A stretch of 64,000 bases of DNA from an uncultured Alphaproteobacteria bacterium (GTDB taxonomy: Bacteria; Pseudomonadota; Alphaproteobacteria; Rs-D84), in assembly GCA_947053455.1 (NCBI GenBank), contig CAMRSV010000002.1, forward strand, positions 1-64,000. Reading direction: 5' to 3'. The stretch's first letter is position 1, and each line of letters begins with the position of its first letter. Of the stretch, positions 16,774 through 25,762 are shown one piece after another. Both the position numbers and the translations under genes were made by a program. The notes below the pieces were generated by a model. The model saw only the letters and a program-made list of their open reading frames with translations. It did not search any database and was not told the origin of the DNA.

Positions 16774-17500
16774 CAAAATTGAAATAAACATATCCGACGT
16801 GTCAAAGGCGTTTCGTCTGACGCCTGCATTACGCAATGCGTCAATGCGCTTTCATGATGCGACCATTTACGGCCTGATTGGGCCGGCAGGTGCGGGAAAA
16901 ACGACACTGTTTCGATTGATGCTGAATCTGATGAAATGCGACACGGGCAAAATCACATACCGCGCCGAAAACCGCGACACAACATTTGAACAAATACGTG
17001 AACGCATCGCATACATGCCGCAAAGCCAGAGTTTGTACGCCGACCTATCTGTTGATGAACATTTGGATTTCTTTAGGCAACTTTATGGAATAAACGACCG
17101 CGAGTACAAGAAAAAGAAAAATGAATTGTTACATCTGGCGCGGCTGGATAAATTTTTGACGCGGCCGGCTGGGAAACTTTCGGGCGGAATGTATAAAAAA
17201 CTGGGGCTGATATGCGCACTGCTGCGGTCACCAGAAATAATGATACTTGACGAGCCCACCAATGGCGTCGACCCGATAAGTCGCCGCGAATTCTGGGAAT
17301 TGCTGCACGATGCACAGACGCGCGGAATCATGATTATTTTAAGCACAGCATACATGGACGAAGCCGAACGATGCGATGAAGTCATTTTAATGGAACAAGG
17401 CCGCATTCTGGATACTGGCGAGCCGAAATCTTTGCTGATAAAAAACGGGGCGAAAAATTTTGACGATGTATTTTTAATGCGCGGAGGTGAAAAAAAATGA
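16766..17500 (+). CDS. ABC transporter ATP-binding protein 1
   Basis: The 244-residue ATPase has Walker A G-P-A-G-A-G-K-T near residue 38, the signature L-S-G-G-M near 137, and Walker B I-M-I-L-D-E-P-T. The ATG at 16766 overlaps the end of the membrane-fusion gene, and an upstream TTG is less likely. The family is the ABC-2 type drug/polysaccharide exporters (YbhF/CcmA-like). It has no fused transmembrane domain. With the next gene it probably supplies the two different nucleotide-binding sites, as in the two halves of YbhF. Confidence 0.92.
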   Translation: MNSKIEINISDVSKAFRLTPALRNASMRFHDATIYGLIGPAGAGKTTLFRLMLNLMKCDTGKITYRAENRDTTFEQIRERIAYMPQSQSLYADLSVDEHLDFFRQLYGINDREYKKKKNELLHLARLDKFLTRPAGKLSGGMYKKLGLICALLRSPEIMILDEPTNGVDPISRREFWELLHDAQTRGIMIILSTAYMDEAERCDEVILMEQGRILDTGEPKSLLIKNGAKNFDDVFLMRGGEKK

Positions 17501-18408
17501 AAGACGCAATTGTCGACGTGAAAAATCTGTTTGTGCGCTTTGGTGATTTTGTTGCGGTACGCGATGTATCATTTACTGTTTCACGCGGAACAATTTTTGG
17601 TTTCCTGGGGGCGAATGGTGCGGGAAAAACAACAACGATACGCGTGCTGTGTGGCCTACTGCCGGCATCGGATGGACGCGTAATAATTGATGGAATTGAA
17701 TTTACGCCCAAACACGCAAATGACATAAAATCGCGCGTCGGATATATGTCCCAGCGATTTACGCTATATGATGACCTATCCGTTGCGGAAAATTTTGACT
17801 TTGCGGCCGCATTGCGCGACATACCACATGACACATACATGGCGCAACGCGAAAAACTGCTGAACTTTATCAAATTCAACCATTCGCCAAAACAAATCGT
17901 CAAAAGTTTGCCCGGTGGCATAAAACAGGAAGTTGCACTTTGTGTTGCATTGTTACACGACCCGGAAATAATATTTTTAGATGAACCAACGGCCGGTGTT
18001 GCACCGGCGGCCCGCAAGAGATTCTGGGAATTGATACGCGAACTGGCCGCGCATGGAAAAACGGTATTCGTCACAACCCACTACATGGACGAAGCGGAAA
18101 ACTGCGACCGTATCGCATTGATGCGCGCCGGCGAAATAATCGCATCGGAATCGCCAAAAAATCTGAAACACCAGACATTCGGCGACACCCTTTACAACTT
18201 TACGCCACGCGTAAAAAATCCGATTATGCCGCCAAGTGAAATACTGGACATAATGGAACCATACGGCCGTCATTATCACATCAGATTTCGTGACGGGATC
18301 AACGCAAGCGCACAAATAAAAAAATTCCGTACGGATTTCGAAATAAAAAAAATATCGCCATCGCTGGAAGATGTGTTCATCCGCCTGGTCGAGGGACAAA
18401 ACCGATGA
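17497..18408 (+). CDS. ABC transporter ATP-binding protein 2
   Basis: The 303-residue ATPase has Walker A G-A-N-G-A-G-K-T near 41. The signature is changed to L-P-G-G-I near 136 (usually LSGGQ). Walker B I-I-F-L-D-E-P-T is followed by a C-terminal 80-residue extension of the kind found in ABC-2 exporters. The start overlaps the previous stop as ATGA, so translation is coupled. The degenerate signature in this subunit and the LSGG form in its partner suggest an asymmetric heterodimer. Confidence 0.92.
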   Translation: MKDAIVDVKNLFVRFGDFVAVRDVSFTVSRGTIFGFLGANGAGKTTTIRVLCGLLPASDGRVIIDGIEFTPKHANDIKSRVGYMSQRFTLYDDLSVAENFDFAAALRDIPHDTYMAQREKLLNFIKFNHSPKQIVKSLPGGIKQEVALCVALLHDPEIIFLDEPTAGVAPAARKRFWELIRELAAHGKTVFVTTHYMDEAENCDRIALMRAGEIIASESPKNLKHQTFGDTLYNFTPRVKNPIMPPSEILDIMEPYGRHYHIRFRDGINASAQIKKFRTDFEIKKISPSLEDVFIRLVEGQNR

Positions 18409-19529
18409 AGAAATTTTCCGCGGCGCGTGCGCGCGCAATCTTTGCCAAAGAATTTAAGCACATTTTGCGCGATCCGTTCACATTGATAATGGCGGCTGCG
18501 CTGCCGCTGCTGATTGTGTTAATTCTAGGCAATTCAATCGAGTTTAACATACGGTCAATCAAAATGGGATATTTTGATGCCGACCAAACAACAAGTTCGC
18601 GACAACTTGTGGACGCATTCGGCAGTTCAAATTATTTCAAGCCATATAAAATCCCAACCCCGGACTACGGCTTTGATGACATATTGGCGGAACGGGCACG
18701 CGCGGTATTGGTTGTACCACCCAATTTTGAACGCGAAATGGCATCCGGCCGCACAGCCCACGCCCAGGTTATATTGGACGGCGCGGACAACTCGTCAATC
18801 ATGGCGATTATGAATTATATGGCCGCAATAAATAAAAATGCACAGCAAAAAATTAGTGGTATGCCGTCCTATATGACGCGCAATCCCCTGTCATTTAAGA
18901 CACGATATTTGTTCAATCCGGAATTAAATTCGCGCTGGTTTTCCGTGCCGGGACTGGCCGCCGTAATAATAGCATTGGTTGCGGTAATGCTGACCACACT
19001 AACAATATGCCGGGAATGGGAACGTGGGTCTATGGAAATGCTGCTATCCACACCGGCAACAACATTAGAAATCATACTGGGCAAGGTAACACCATATGCC
19101 ATTTTGAGCTTTATCGGATTTATACTGGTATTTGTTGTTGCACGTATCTTATTCGGGGTTCCATTCGTCGGCAGTTATATAATACTGATTCTGGCAACAA
19201 CGCTGTTTATAATCGGATACTTGTCAATGGGTCTGCTGATTTCCGTTTCAACACATAAGCAGGATGTCGCCATTCAATTTGCATGTATTGTCGGACTGTT
19301 GCCGGCATTGGTATTGTCGGGCTTTATATTTCCGGTTGAATACATGGGTCGCGGCTACCGCATTTTATCGGCAATATTTCCCGCCCGATTTTATATCGAT
19401 ATATCACGCGACCAATTCCTAAAAGGCAGCCATATCGGCGCCCTGTGGCCGTCGTTTGCCGCAATGGCGATAATCGCCGTTGTGATTTTAATTGCATGTA
19501 TAATTCGATTCAAAAGGAGTCTGGAATAA
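18405..19529 (+). CDS. ABC-2 type permease 1
   Basis: The 374-residue membrane protein has one N-terminal helix (about 25-45), a large periplasmic loop of about 130 residues, and then five C-terminal helices between about 180 and 370, the standard ABC2_membrane_3 (YhhJ/YbhS) plan. The E-W-E-R-G-S-M-E coupling motif near 205 is typical. The ATGA overlap with the ATPase stop couples translation. It pairs with permease 2 to form the export channel. Confidence 0.92.
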   Translation: MKKFSAARARAIFAKEFKHILRDPFTLIMAAALPLLIVLILGNSIEFNIRSIKMGYFDADQTTSSRQLVDAFGSSNYFKPYKIPTPDYGFDDILAERARAVLVVPPNFEREMASGRTAHAQVILDGADNSSIMAIMNYMAAINKNAQQKISGMPSYMTRNPLSFKTRYLFNPELNSRWFSVPGLAAVIIALVAVMLTTLTICREWERGSMEMLLSTPATTLEIILGKVTPYAILSFIGFILVFVVARILFGVPFVGSYIILILATTLFIIGYLSMGLLISVSTHKQDVAIQFACIVGLLPALVLSGFIFPVEYMGRGYRILSAIFPARFYIDISRDQFLKGSHIGALWPSFAAMAIIAVVILIACIIRFKRSLE

Positions 19530-20620
19530 TGCGACGCCTGCTGGGGTTTTTCAAAAAAGAAATTATTGCACTAGTGCGTGACCCGGTGTTGCTGATTGCG
19601 GTAATGATAATGCCCGCGGTACAATTGGTGGTATACAGCGGCGCCATCACGCTTGAGGCAAACAACCTGCGCCTGGCGGTGGATAGTGCACCAAATGATT
19701 TCATAATGGAAAAGATTTACAATCACGCGATTGGCTCTGGCTGGTTTGTGCGCGCACATGACACATCAGATGACTGTATTTCCAGCGTACAAAGCGGCCA
19801 CGCAGACGTTGCAATCGTTGCACCAAGTGATGGATTAACACGCGGCGCAATGCGCGGCGACGGCGAAATCCAAATTCTGATTGATTCAATGAATATTCTA
19901 AAAGCACAGAGTATCGAAGCCTATCTGCAAGGTGTGGTTTTATCCACAATGCGCGAATTAAATATGGCACCAAATGCCACTCCATTAGAGTTTGATTTGC
20001 GCATTTTATTCAACCCACAATTGAATACACGATGGTTTATGGTGCCGTCAATGATTGCAATTTTGGTATTTTTATCACTACTAATACTGATAACTATATC
20101 AATAACCAAGGAAAAGGAAAGCGGCACAATTGAAACCCTTGTGGCGGCGCCGGTATCAAAATACGATATTATTTTAGGTAAAGTTCTGCCGTATATTGCG
20201 GTTACTTTTTTAATAATGCTGTCAATTCTGTTGGTGGGATTGATTGTATTTAAGATACCATTTATCGGATCAGGATTTGCGTTTGTAATCGGTTATTTTA
20301 TGTTTTGCGTGCCGGCATCTGGAATTTCCGTATGGCTATCAGATTATACCCGCACCCAGCAGCAGGCGCTTTTGGGTGTTGTGATTGTGGCGTTCTTGAT
20401 GCTGATGCTGTCCGGGGCTATGATTCCTACGGAAAACATGCCGCGCCTGTTGCAATATATCAGTTACATAAACCCGTTAAGTCATTATGCATATATGGTT
20501 CGGAATATTATTTTAAAAGGTTCCGACATCGCGTATTTTTGCAAACAATGTGCATACATGCTGGCCGCGGGCACGCTAATATGGTTTTTCGCATTGCGGA
20601 AATTCAAAACAACCTTGTAA
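19529..20620 (+). CDS. ABC-2 type permease 2
   Basis: The 363-residue protein has the same plan as permease 1: an N-terminal helix, a periplasmic domain and a C-terminal helical bundle, with the motif E-K-E-S-G-T-I-E near 195. The ATG overlaps the previous TAA (TAATG). The longer in-frame extension upstream lies inside permease 1 and is rejected. It is the YbhR-like partner; substrates of related systems include drugs and cations. Confidence 0.92.
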   Translation: MRRLLGFFKKEIIALVRDPVLLIAVMIMPAVQLVVYSGAITLEANNLRLAVDSAPNDFIMEKIYNHAIGSGWFVRAHDTSDDCISSVQSGHADVAIVAPSDGLTRGAMRGDGEIQILIDSMNILKAQSIEAYLQGVVLSTMRELNMAPNATPLEFDLRILFNPQLNTRWFMVPSMIAILVFLSLLILITISITKEKESGTIETLVAAPVSKYDIILGKVLPYIAVTFLIMLSILLVGLIVFKIPFIGSGFAFVIGYFMFCVPASGISVWLSDYTRTQQQALLGVVIVAFLMLMLSGAMIPTENMPRLLQYISYINPLSHYAYMVRNIILKGSDIAYFCKQCAYMLAAGTLIWFFALRKFKTTL

Positions 20621-20635
20621 TACGGTAACGAACTT

Positions 20636-21916
20636 ATGAAAAATTATTTTGTTATAATGCTTGCAATTATCACGGTGCCAATGTCGGCCGATGCGGATAT
20701 ATATTCGGCATTGAAATCAGTATATGAAACAAACCCGGTCATATCGGCTGCCCGAACAAATGTAAGCGCGGCACAGACAGACGTTAGCCTGGCAAAATCT
20801 GAATCACATCCATATATCGGTGCCGCCGCAAATGCCGGCATTGCACGAACGCAACTTATGGGTGAAACATTTGATTACAACCCAACCCAAATTGGTATAG
20901 AAGCACAACAAAATATTTTCCAAGGATTTTCCACACTTGCGCGGATAAAGGGTGCAAAAGGTCTGCTGGCCGCGGCGCGTGCGGATTTATACGCCACCGA
21001 ACAGGATGTCTTTCTGGATGCAATAAACGCATACATCGGCGTACTGCAGGCGGCAGATGTATTAAAACTGAACAAAAACAATCAGCACGTTTTGAAAGAA
21101 TACTATGACTACTGTACGGATTTGGAAAGCGTTGGACGCCTAACAAAGACAGACGTTTCACAGGCGTCTGCACGACTTGAAATGGCAAAATACGCCGTGG
21201 CCGACGCCCAGGCAAAATACGACAACAAATTGGAAACTTTTAGACGCGTATTCGGCAAAACCCTGTCGGGGTACACTGATGTTGATTTAGAACGTGTGCA
21301 GCATTTGTTTCCAACGTCAATCTCCGCCGCAGAGGAAGATGCGTTAAAAAATCACCCCGTGTTAATTGCGCTGGCGGCACGCGAAAACGCAGCGCGTGAA
21401 AATATAATGATTGCGCACAAGAGCATATTGCCATCTGTTGACGTCCGCGCCAGTGCAATGCAGGTTGATGATTTGCCATATGTCGACCGTGTGCGCGACC
21501 GGCGCGTCGGGGTATATCTGAAATTACCGTTGTATGACCGCGGAACAGCATTTGCAAACGCCGACAAAGCACGCCATACAGTAAATGAACTCGGTGATAA
21601 AATTGTAAACGCACGCCGCATCGTGATTGAAAAACTGCGTCATGCATGGAATACTTATGACGCGCAAAATTATGCCATACGCGCCGCAGAATCTGGAATA
21701 CATGCGAACAAAATGGCACTTGATGGCACCCGTGAAGAACAAAAACGCGGACGACGCACCGTACTGGATGTACTTAACGCCGAACAGGAATTGCTAAATA
21801 CCCAGGTGGCACTTGCCAATGCAAAACATGCACAGGTTGCGGCATTTTTTGCGGTGTTGTCGGCCGCCGGGCAATTAAACGCAACAAATCTGGGAATTAT
21901 TGATATTGAAGAATAA
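20636..21916 (+). CDS. tolC: TolC-family outer-membrane efflux protein
   Basis: The 426-residue protein has a signal peptide (cleavage likely after ADA, about residue 20) and two internally repeated OEP domains of long helices and short strands (Y-x-T-N-P-x-I near 30 and K-N-H-P-V-L near 235). It forms the trimeric tunnel for the pump encoded just upstream. It is the last gene of the operon, 15 nt after permease 2. Fifteen bases later the convergent fucosyltransferase-like gene ends, and no terminator is seen between them. Confidence 0.93.
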   Translation: MKNYFVIMLAIITVPMSADADIYSALKSVYETNPVISAARTNVSAAQTDVSLAKSESHPYIGAAANAGIARTQLMGETFDYNPTQIGIEAQQNIFQGFSTLARIKGAKGLLAAARADLYATEQDVFLDAINAYIGVLQAADVLKLNKNNQHVLKEYYDYCTDLESVGRLTKTDVSQASARLEMAKYAVADAQAKYDNKLETFRRVFGKTLSGYTDVDLERVQHLFPTSISAAEEDALKNHPVLIALAARENAARENIMIAHKSILPSVDVRASAMQVDDLPYVDRVRDRRVGVYLKLPLYDRGTAFANADKARHTVNELGDKIVNARRIVIEKLRHAWNTYDAQNYAIRAAESGIHANKMALDGTREEQKRGRRTVLDVLNAEQELLNTQVALANAKHAQVAAFFAVLSAAGQLNATNLGIIDIEE

Positions 21917-21932
21917 ATCCCCAGACGTCCGA

Positions 21933-23004
21933 TTATTTAAGAAATAGTTTTTTATACAAATAATCATCCATATTGGCATATTCCAAAGAACGGAAAAAGT
22001 TTTCCTTAATAGCCGGCAGACGCTGTATATAATCATTTGGAGTACACTGTTGCAAAATCTTTGGTAGATTATCAAAATCATTTTCAGATATTGTAATTAT
22101 TCCATCTGGGTTAAAAAATTTATCAATTTTACGAGCCCCCAGATAAATCGGCACAGTCATGGATGCAAAACAATTGACAATCTTTTCTGTAAAAAATAAA
22201 TCTGTTACTTCGTTTTCTATTGCAATAGAATATCTATAATTCGCCAAACTGTCCGCAATCGGAATCATTGACCCACCATCAAAAGTTCCGAATGTATCTG
22301 CTAAATTTTCTTCCTTGCACTTTTTAGCCAATGCTATTCGAAAATTATGCAGCGCACACATTCTCTTATCGGATGAAACTATTGATATGTTTTTAGTTTT
22401 ATGCCGATATCCTTGTTCATCAAGAGTTCCACCCCCCCCCTAGGTCTCGTGGGAATACACCATACCATAACTGTGCACAACCTGGCATGAAAACAGCATT
22501 ATTTAATTTATCCAACAACCTATCATCATAAGTCAAAATTGCATCAAAATCCTTTTCCAATCCCGGATGTAAATCAAATATTTTATATGTTTCCGGCACA
22601 ATACCAGATGATTCCAACAACCAACCAAAACGCTTTTTCGGATTCCCCATTGTTTCCAACATCGCACCATGCGTATAAAAATGAACAGGTAAAGCAATAT
22701 TGAATCTATCCCATAAAAAATATTGCGATTGATATACATAGGGAATATGCGCACTGCACCCATCGCGCAGGAAAAACATATCCATCTTTCTACCATCCTT
22801 GTTGTATATATCTGGGATATCACCTTTAATCGCAGAAACAGGATTATATATAGGGCAATATATTTTTCCATACTTTTTAGAATCAGTATAATTAATTAAA
22901 ACTACCTTTGTTTTTTTACGTTTTCCATACGATATTATTTTTTTTCCAAAAAACAAAATATGGCGCCGGCCATTTTCACAATACTGTTTGGCAAAAATTT
23001 TCAT
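21933..23004 (-). pseudogene. GT10 (alpha-1,3-fucosyltransferase-like) gene, out of frame at a G9 tract
   Basis: Two frames together make one GT10 protein. The upstream part (23004 to about 22420) ends in P-R-D-L-G-G-G-W-N-S and a stop just after a run of nine G. In the other frame the sequence continues G-T-L-D-E-Q-G-Y-R-H-K and then gives the donor-binding region: I-S-I-V-S-S-D-K-R, N-Y-R-Y-S-I-A-I-E-N-E, F-T-E-K-I-V and P-I-Y-L-G-A. Losing one G or gaining two would restore about 357 residues. That is the behaviour of a phase-variable gene in the OFF state, though a sequencing error in the homopolymer would look the same. The likely start at 23004 has a GAGG site. Confidence 0.75.
22432..22440. 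repeat. Homopolymer C9/G9 tract inside the GT10 gene
   Basis: There are nine consecutive C on the plus strand. On the coding strand the tract follows codon 187 and puts the downstream part out of frame. Confidence 0.95.
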
Positions 23005-23263
23005 CACAACCTCGTTAATATGCAGATATAACAAAACTATATACCATAATAAATATAAATTGTAACTTCATTTTTAGTAATTTCTTTTGACATATTTATT
23101 TCTTGATTTTTAATTAAAATTATGATATAGTATATTTTGTTCCCCATAAGAAGTGGGACTTTTTTTATTACTGCGCACTGCGCGGTTTTTATTTTATGTC
23201 CGTGCCGCCCGCCTGGTTTTCAGTCGCTGCGATAACGCGGCAACTGAACCAAAAGGATTACAA

Positions 23264-23734
23264 ATGACAAAATCTAGACAGGTGCAGCTGCGGCGCGGCA
23301 CGGCAGCACAACATGAAACATTTATCGGCGCAGAAGGGGAAGTCACGGTCGACACTACAAATCACACCCTGCGTGTTCACGACGGTATCACCCCGGGCGG
23401 CAATATCGTTAGTTCAAATCAGATAATTTCAGATAACTTTCTTGTACCGGATTATTCAAACGCAATTACATTTAATTTTACAAGCCTTAATACCGCACCA
23501 GAAGACGGCTTTTTTGAGATAAGTGGCCTAGCTTATTTTCCTGTAAATCTTACAATTAAATTGAACGATATAGAAAAAACATTTGCCAGCAGTTCAAATA
23601 ATGGATATTCGTGCACAGGGTATATGATATTGCCCGTAAAGGCTGGCGACACAATACAAGGATTGACATGCCATAACAATAACGGGCATATATCATTTCT
23701 TCCAATCAGAAAAACGCAGTCCCCACAAGAATAA
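23264..23734 (+). CDS. Phage tail-fibre-like protein with an Mtd-type N-terminal domain
   Basis: The 156-residue protein starts at the ATG at 23264; a longer frame begins upstream without support. Residues 3-48 (R-Q-V-Q-L-R-R-G-T-A-A-Q-H then G-E-V-T-V-D-T-T-N-H-T-L-R-V-H-D-G) match the hyaluronidase/Mtd N-terminal domain of phage tail fibres and spikes. The rest is a beta-rich domain ending in a V-K-A-G-D-T-I segment like jelly-roll receptor-binding tips. No other phage gene is nearby. It sits alone on the plus strand inside a minus-strand glycan locus, so it may be a domesticated surface adhesin. Confidence 0.7.
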   Translation: MTKSRQVQLRRGTAAQHETFIGAEGEVTVDTTNHTLRVHDGITPGGNIVSSNQIISDNFLVPDYSNAITFNFTSLNTAPEDGFFEISGLAYFPVNLTIKLNDIEKTFASSSNNGYSCTGYMILPVKAGDTIQGLTCHNNNGHISFLPIRKTQSPQE

Positions 23735-23763
23735 TTTAAATGGGGCGGAACAAATTTGTTAGA

Positions 23764-24324
23764 TTATTTCTGCGTTGAATGGATTGTTTCCGCTAATTCT
23801 ATTATTTTTCTTGATCTATCTTTGTAATATTTCGCGGGGATGCCCATATTTATGCTCCATTCCCGCGTATTTTCACGCACAAAAGACATTGCGCCAACGG
23901 CACTACCAACACCGAAATTCACACCGGGCATAACCACTGTACCAGACCCCAGCTGTACAAAATCGTTTAAAACAATCGGTGCAAAACACACATTGGTTAA
24001 ATTTTCCGGAACCATAGGAGAAATCATATAATTTCCAGAAAAATCATCACTTGCGCTAAATAAAGTGCAACGCGGTGATATTCCACAAAAATTTCCAATA
24101 GTAATTCCCCCACGTCCATAAAGAGCACTATATGCGGAAATATGAACGTAATTTCCAATTTTTATATTGCCGGACAATATGCAAAAATCATCTATTCTAA
24201 CATTATTTCCAATATAAATTGACCCGGCGCCATATATTGAACATTTTTTTGAAATCATAACATTATCACCAACAGATGCGAAACCAATTTTCTGCAAATC
24301 TTCCGTTGTATAGAAACTATTCAT
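23764..24324 (-). CDS. Left-handed beta-helix acyltransferase
   Basis: The 186-residue protein has repeated hexapeptides (I-G-N-N-V-R, I-G-N-Y-V-H, I-G-N-F-C-G and so on) building a left-handed beta helix. It resembles the WbbJ/galactoside O-acetyltransferase class, but the usual His is not obvious. It would transfer an acetyl group from acetyl-CoA to a sugar in the cytoplasm. It is the last gene of the glycan operon, 18 nt after the fusion gene upstream, with an AAGGAG site. Confidence 0.85.
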   Translation of the reverse strand: MNSFYTTEDLQKIGFASVGDNVMISKKCSIYGAGSIYIGNNVRIDDFCILSGNIKIGNYVHISAYSALYGRGGITIGNFCGISPRCTLFSASDDFSGNYMISPMVPENLTNVCFAPIVLNDFVQLGSGTVVMPGVNFGVGSAVGAMSFVRENTREWSINMGIPAKYYKDRSRKIIELAETIHSTQK

Positions 24325-24342
24325 TATAATTCTCCTTGTTTT

Positions 24343-25743
24343 TTAATCCGGCAGGAAAAAGTCAATACTATTACCTTTTTTCTGCATGTAATAATCATAA
24401 TCTTTGGACACGTGTCCTATGTCCAACGCCTGATACCCACATTTTGCTAAATCATAGGCCAATACCGTCGCAGTGGGTCCCAATATAATTAAAATCAGCT
24501 TGTCTTTATCATGCTGTTTCACTTGCTTTAATATATCATTATATTCCGAAAATGCGTCCTTGCTGGGGGCAAAAACATATTCAAGGCTTTTTACATTATC
24601 AAATATATTATAAACGTGTTTGTCACGAATACCTTGTCCTTGAACCAAGACGACGTCACGATTGTCCCATATTTTACGCAATTTAGCATAATGGGCATCA
24701 TAATCCATATTTTTATAAACCATATACATACAGCTTATTTCTGTGGCATAGTATTGTTTCCCTGGCCTGGTAATGGAATCCAAATATTGCCGATTGCTTG
24801 GTAAATAGTTTTTTACCCATTGCGAATTTTTTACGTCAATCAACGAATTAAAAAAATGCCAATTTGTTGCAATCATAATATTTTCATCATCCGAATCCCA
24901 TACCTCTTTTAAGCGTTGCAATAATACGGGTTCCATTTTTTGAAAATCTAAATCGCCCGCTTCCTGCATCAGGCGAAATTCCCCGTCGCCAAATCTGCAC
25001 AAAGAGCATCTATCTCGAATTATTTTGTCCACTGTTTCATCAGGGGTTGCAACAGTTACCCCCCCCCCGGCGCCATCATTGCAACAATATTCGTACCCAT
25101 ATGAATCCCATGTAATATTCTCTTTTATAATTTTAGCGGGATTTCCAGCAATTGCACAATGTGGTTTTTCAAATCTGCCCGAAACAATGGCACCATATCC
25201 AACCACACAATCATCTGCAATAATCGTATTTTTTAATATGGCGGCCCTTGTGCCAATCCACACATGATTTCCTATGTTTATCTCTTTTACAAAATTTATA
25301 ATTTTGCGAGAATTCAAATCAAAAATCGGGTGTGCATCGGTTCCCAGAATTGTTACATCAAACGCAATCATGCAATCGGAACCGATATGGCATTTTGAAC
25401 CACTGTTAAATGTTGAATATGACATTGTTTCAATACTGGTTCTGGCACCGATTGAAAATTCACAGTTTTTAACTGGCGCAAAATTTTTATGATTTTGACC
25501 TATTAATATATTTAGATGCCCACTTAAAGAAATATCTTCATCAATTGTCACCACATTATTGTCGCCAAAGATTGAAATACTTATACGCGATTTTGCCGAT
25601 AAAAAACCGGCCTTTATTGTAATTGTATTATTTTTACCATTTATATTCAGCAAAACTTTTGGCTGCAACTGTTCTGGAATATTTATATTATTATGCGAAA
25701 CATCTGGTTCAGTGTCATGTTTCAGCTTTTTAAACAAACGCAT
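24343..25743 (-). CDS. Acetyltransferase / GT-D (DUF1792) glycosyltransferase fusion with a G10 linker
   Basis: The N-terminal domain (about residues 30-220) is a left-handed beta-helix acetyltransferase with hexapeptides and the G-N-P-A-K-I-I end. A glycine linker at about 226-228 is encoded by ten consecutive G. The C-terminal domain (about 235-466) has the C-R-F-G-D-G-E-F motif and layout of the GT-D/DUF1792 glycosyltransferases (SP_1767 type). At this tract length the frame is open across both domains. A change of one base would leave only the acetyltransferase. This suggests a phase-variable switch between a two-domain and a one-domain product. Confidence 0.82.
   Translation of the reverse strand: MRLFKKLKHDTEPDVSHNNINIPEQLQPKVLLNINGKNNTITIKAGFLSAKSRISISIFGDNNVVTIDEDISLSGHLNILIGQNHKNFAPVKNCEFSIGARTSIETMSYSTFNSGSKCHIGSDCMIAFDVTILGTDAHPIFDLNSRKIINFVKEINIGNHVWIGTRAAILKNTIIADDCVVGYGAIVSGRFEKPHCAIAGNPAKIIKENITWDSYGYEYCCNDGAGGGVTVATPDETVDKIIRDRCSLCRFGDGEFRLMQEAGDLDFQKMEPVLLQRLKEVWDSDDENIMIATNWHFFNSLIDVKNSQWVKNYLPSNRQYLDSITRPGKQYYATEISCMYMVYKNMDYDAHYAKLRKIWDNRDVVLVQGQGIRDKHVYNIFDNVKSLEYVFAPSKDAFSEYNDILKQVKQHDKDKLILIILGPTATVLAYDLAKCGYQALDIGHVSKDYDYYMQKKGNSIDFFLPD
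25059..25068. repeat. Homopolymer C10/G10 tract inside the fusion gene
   Basis: There are ten consecutive C on the plus strand. On the coding strand they encode the Gly linker between two enzyme domains. Confidence 0.95.
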
Positions 25744-25762
25744 TGCAATATCCTTTTTATTA

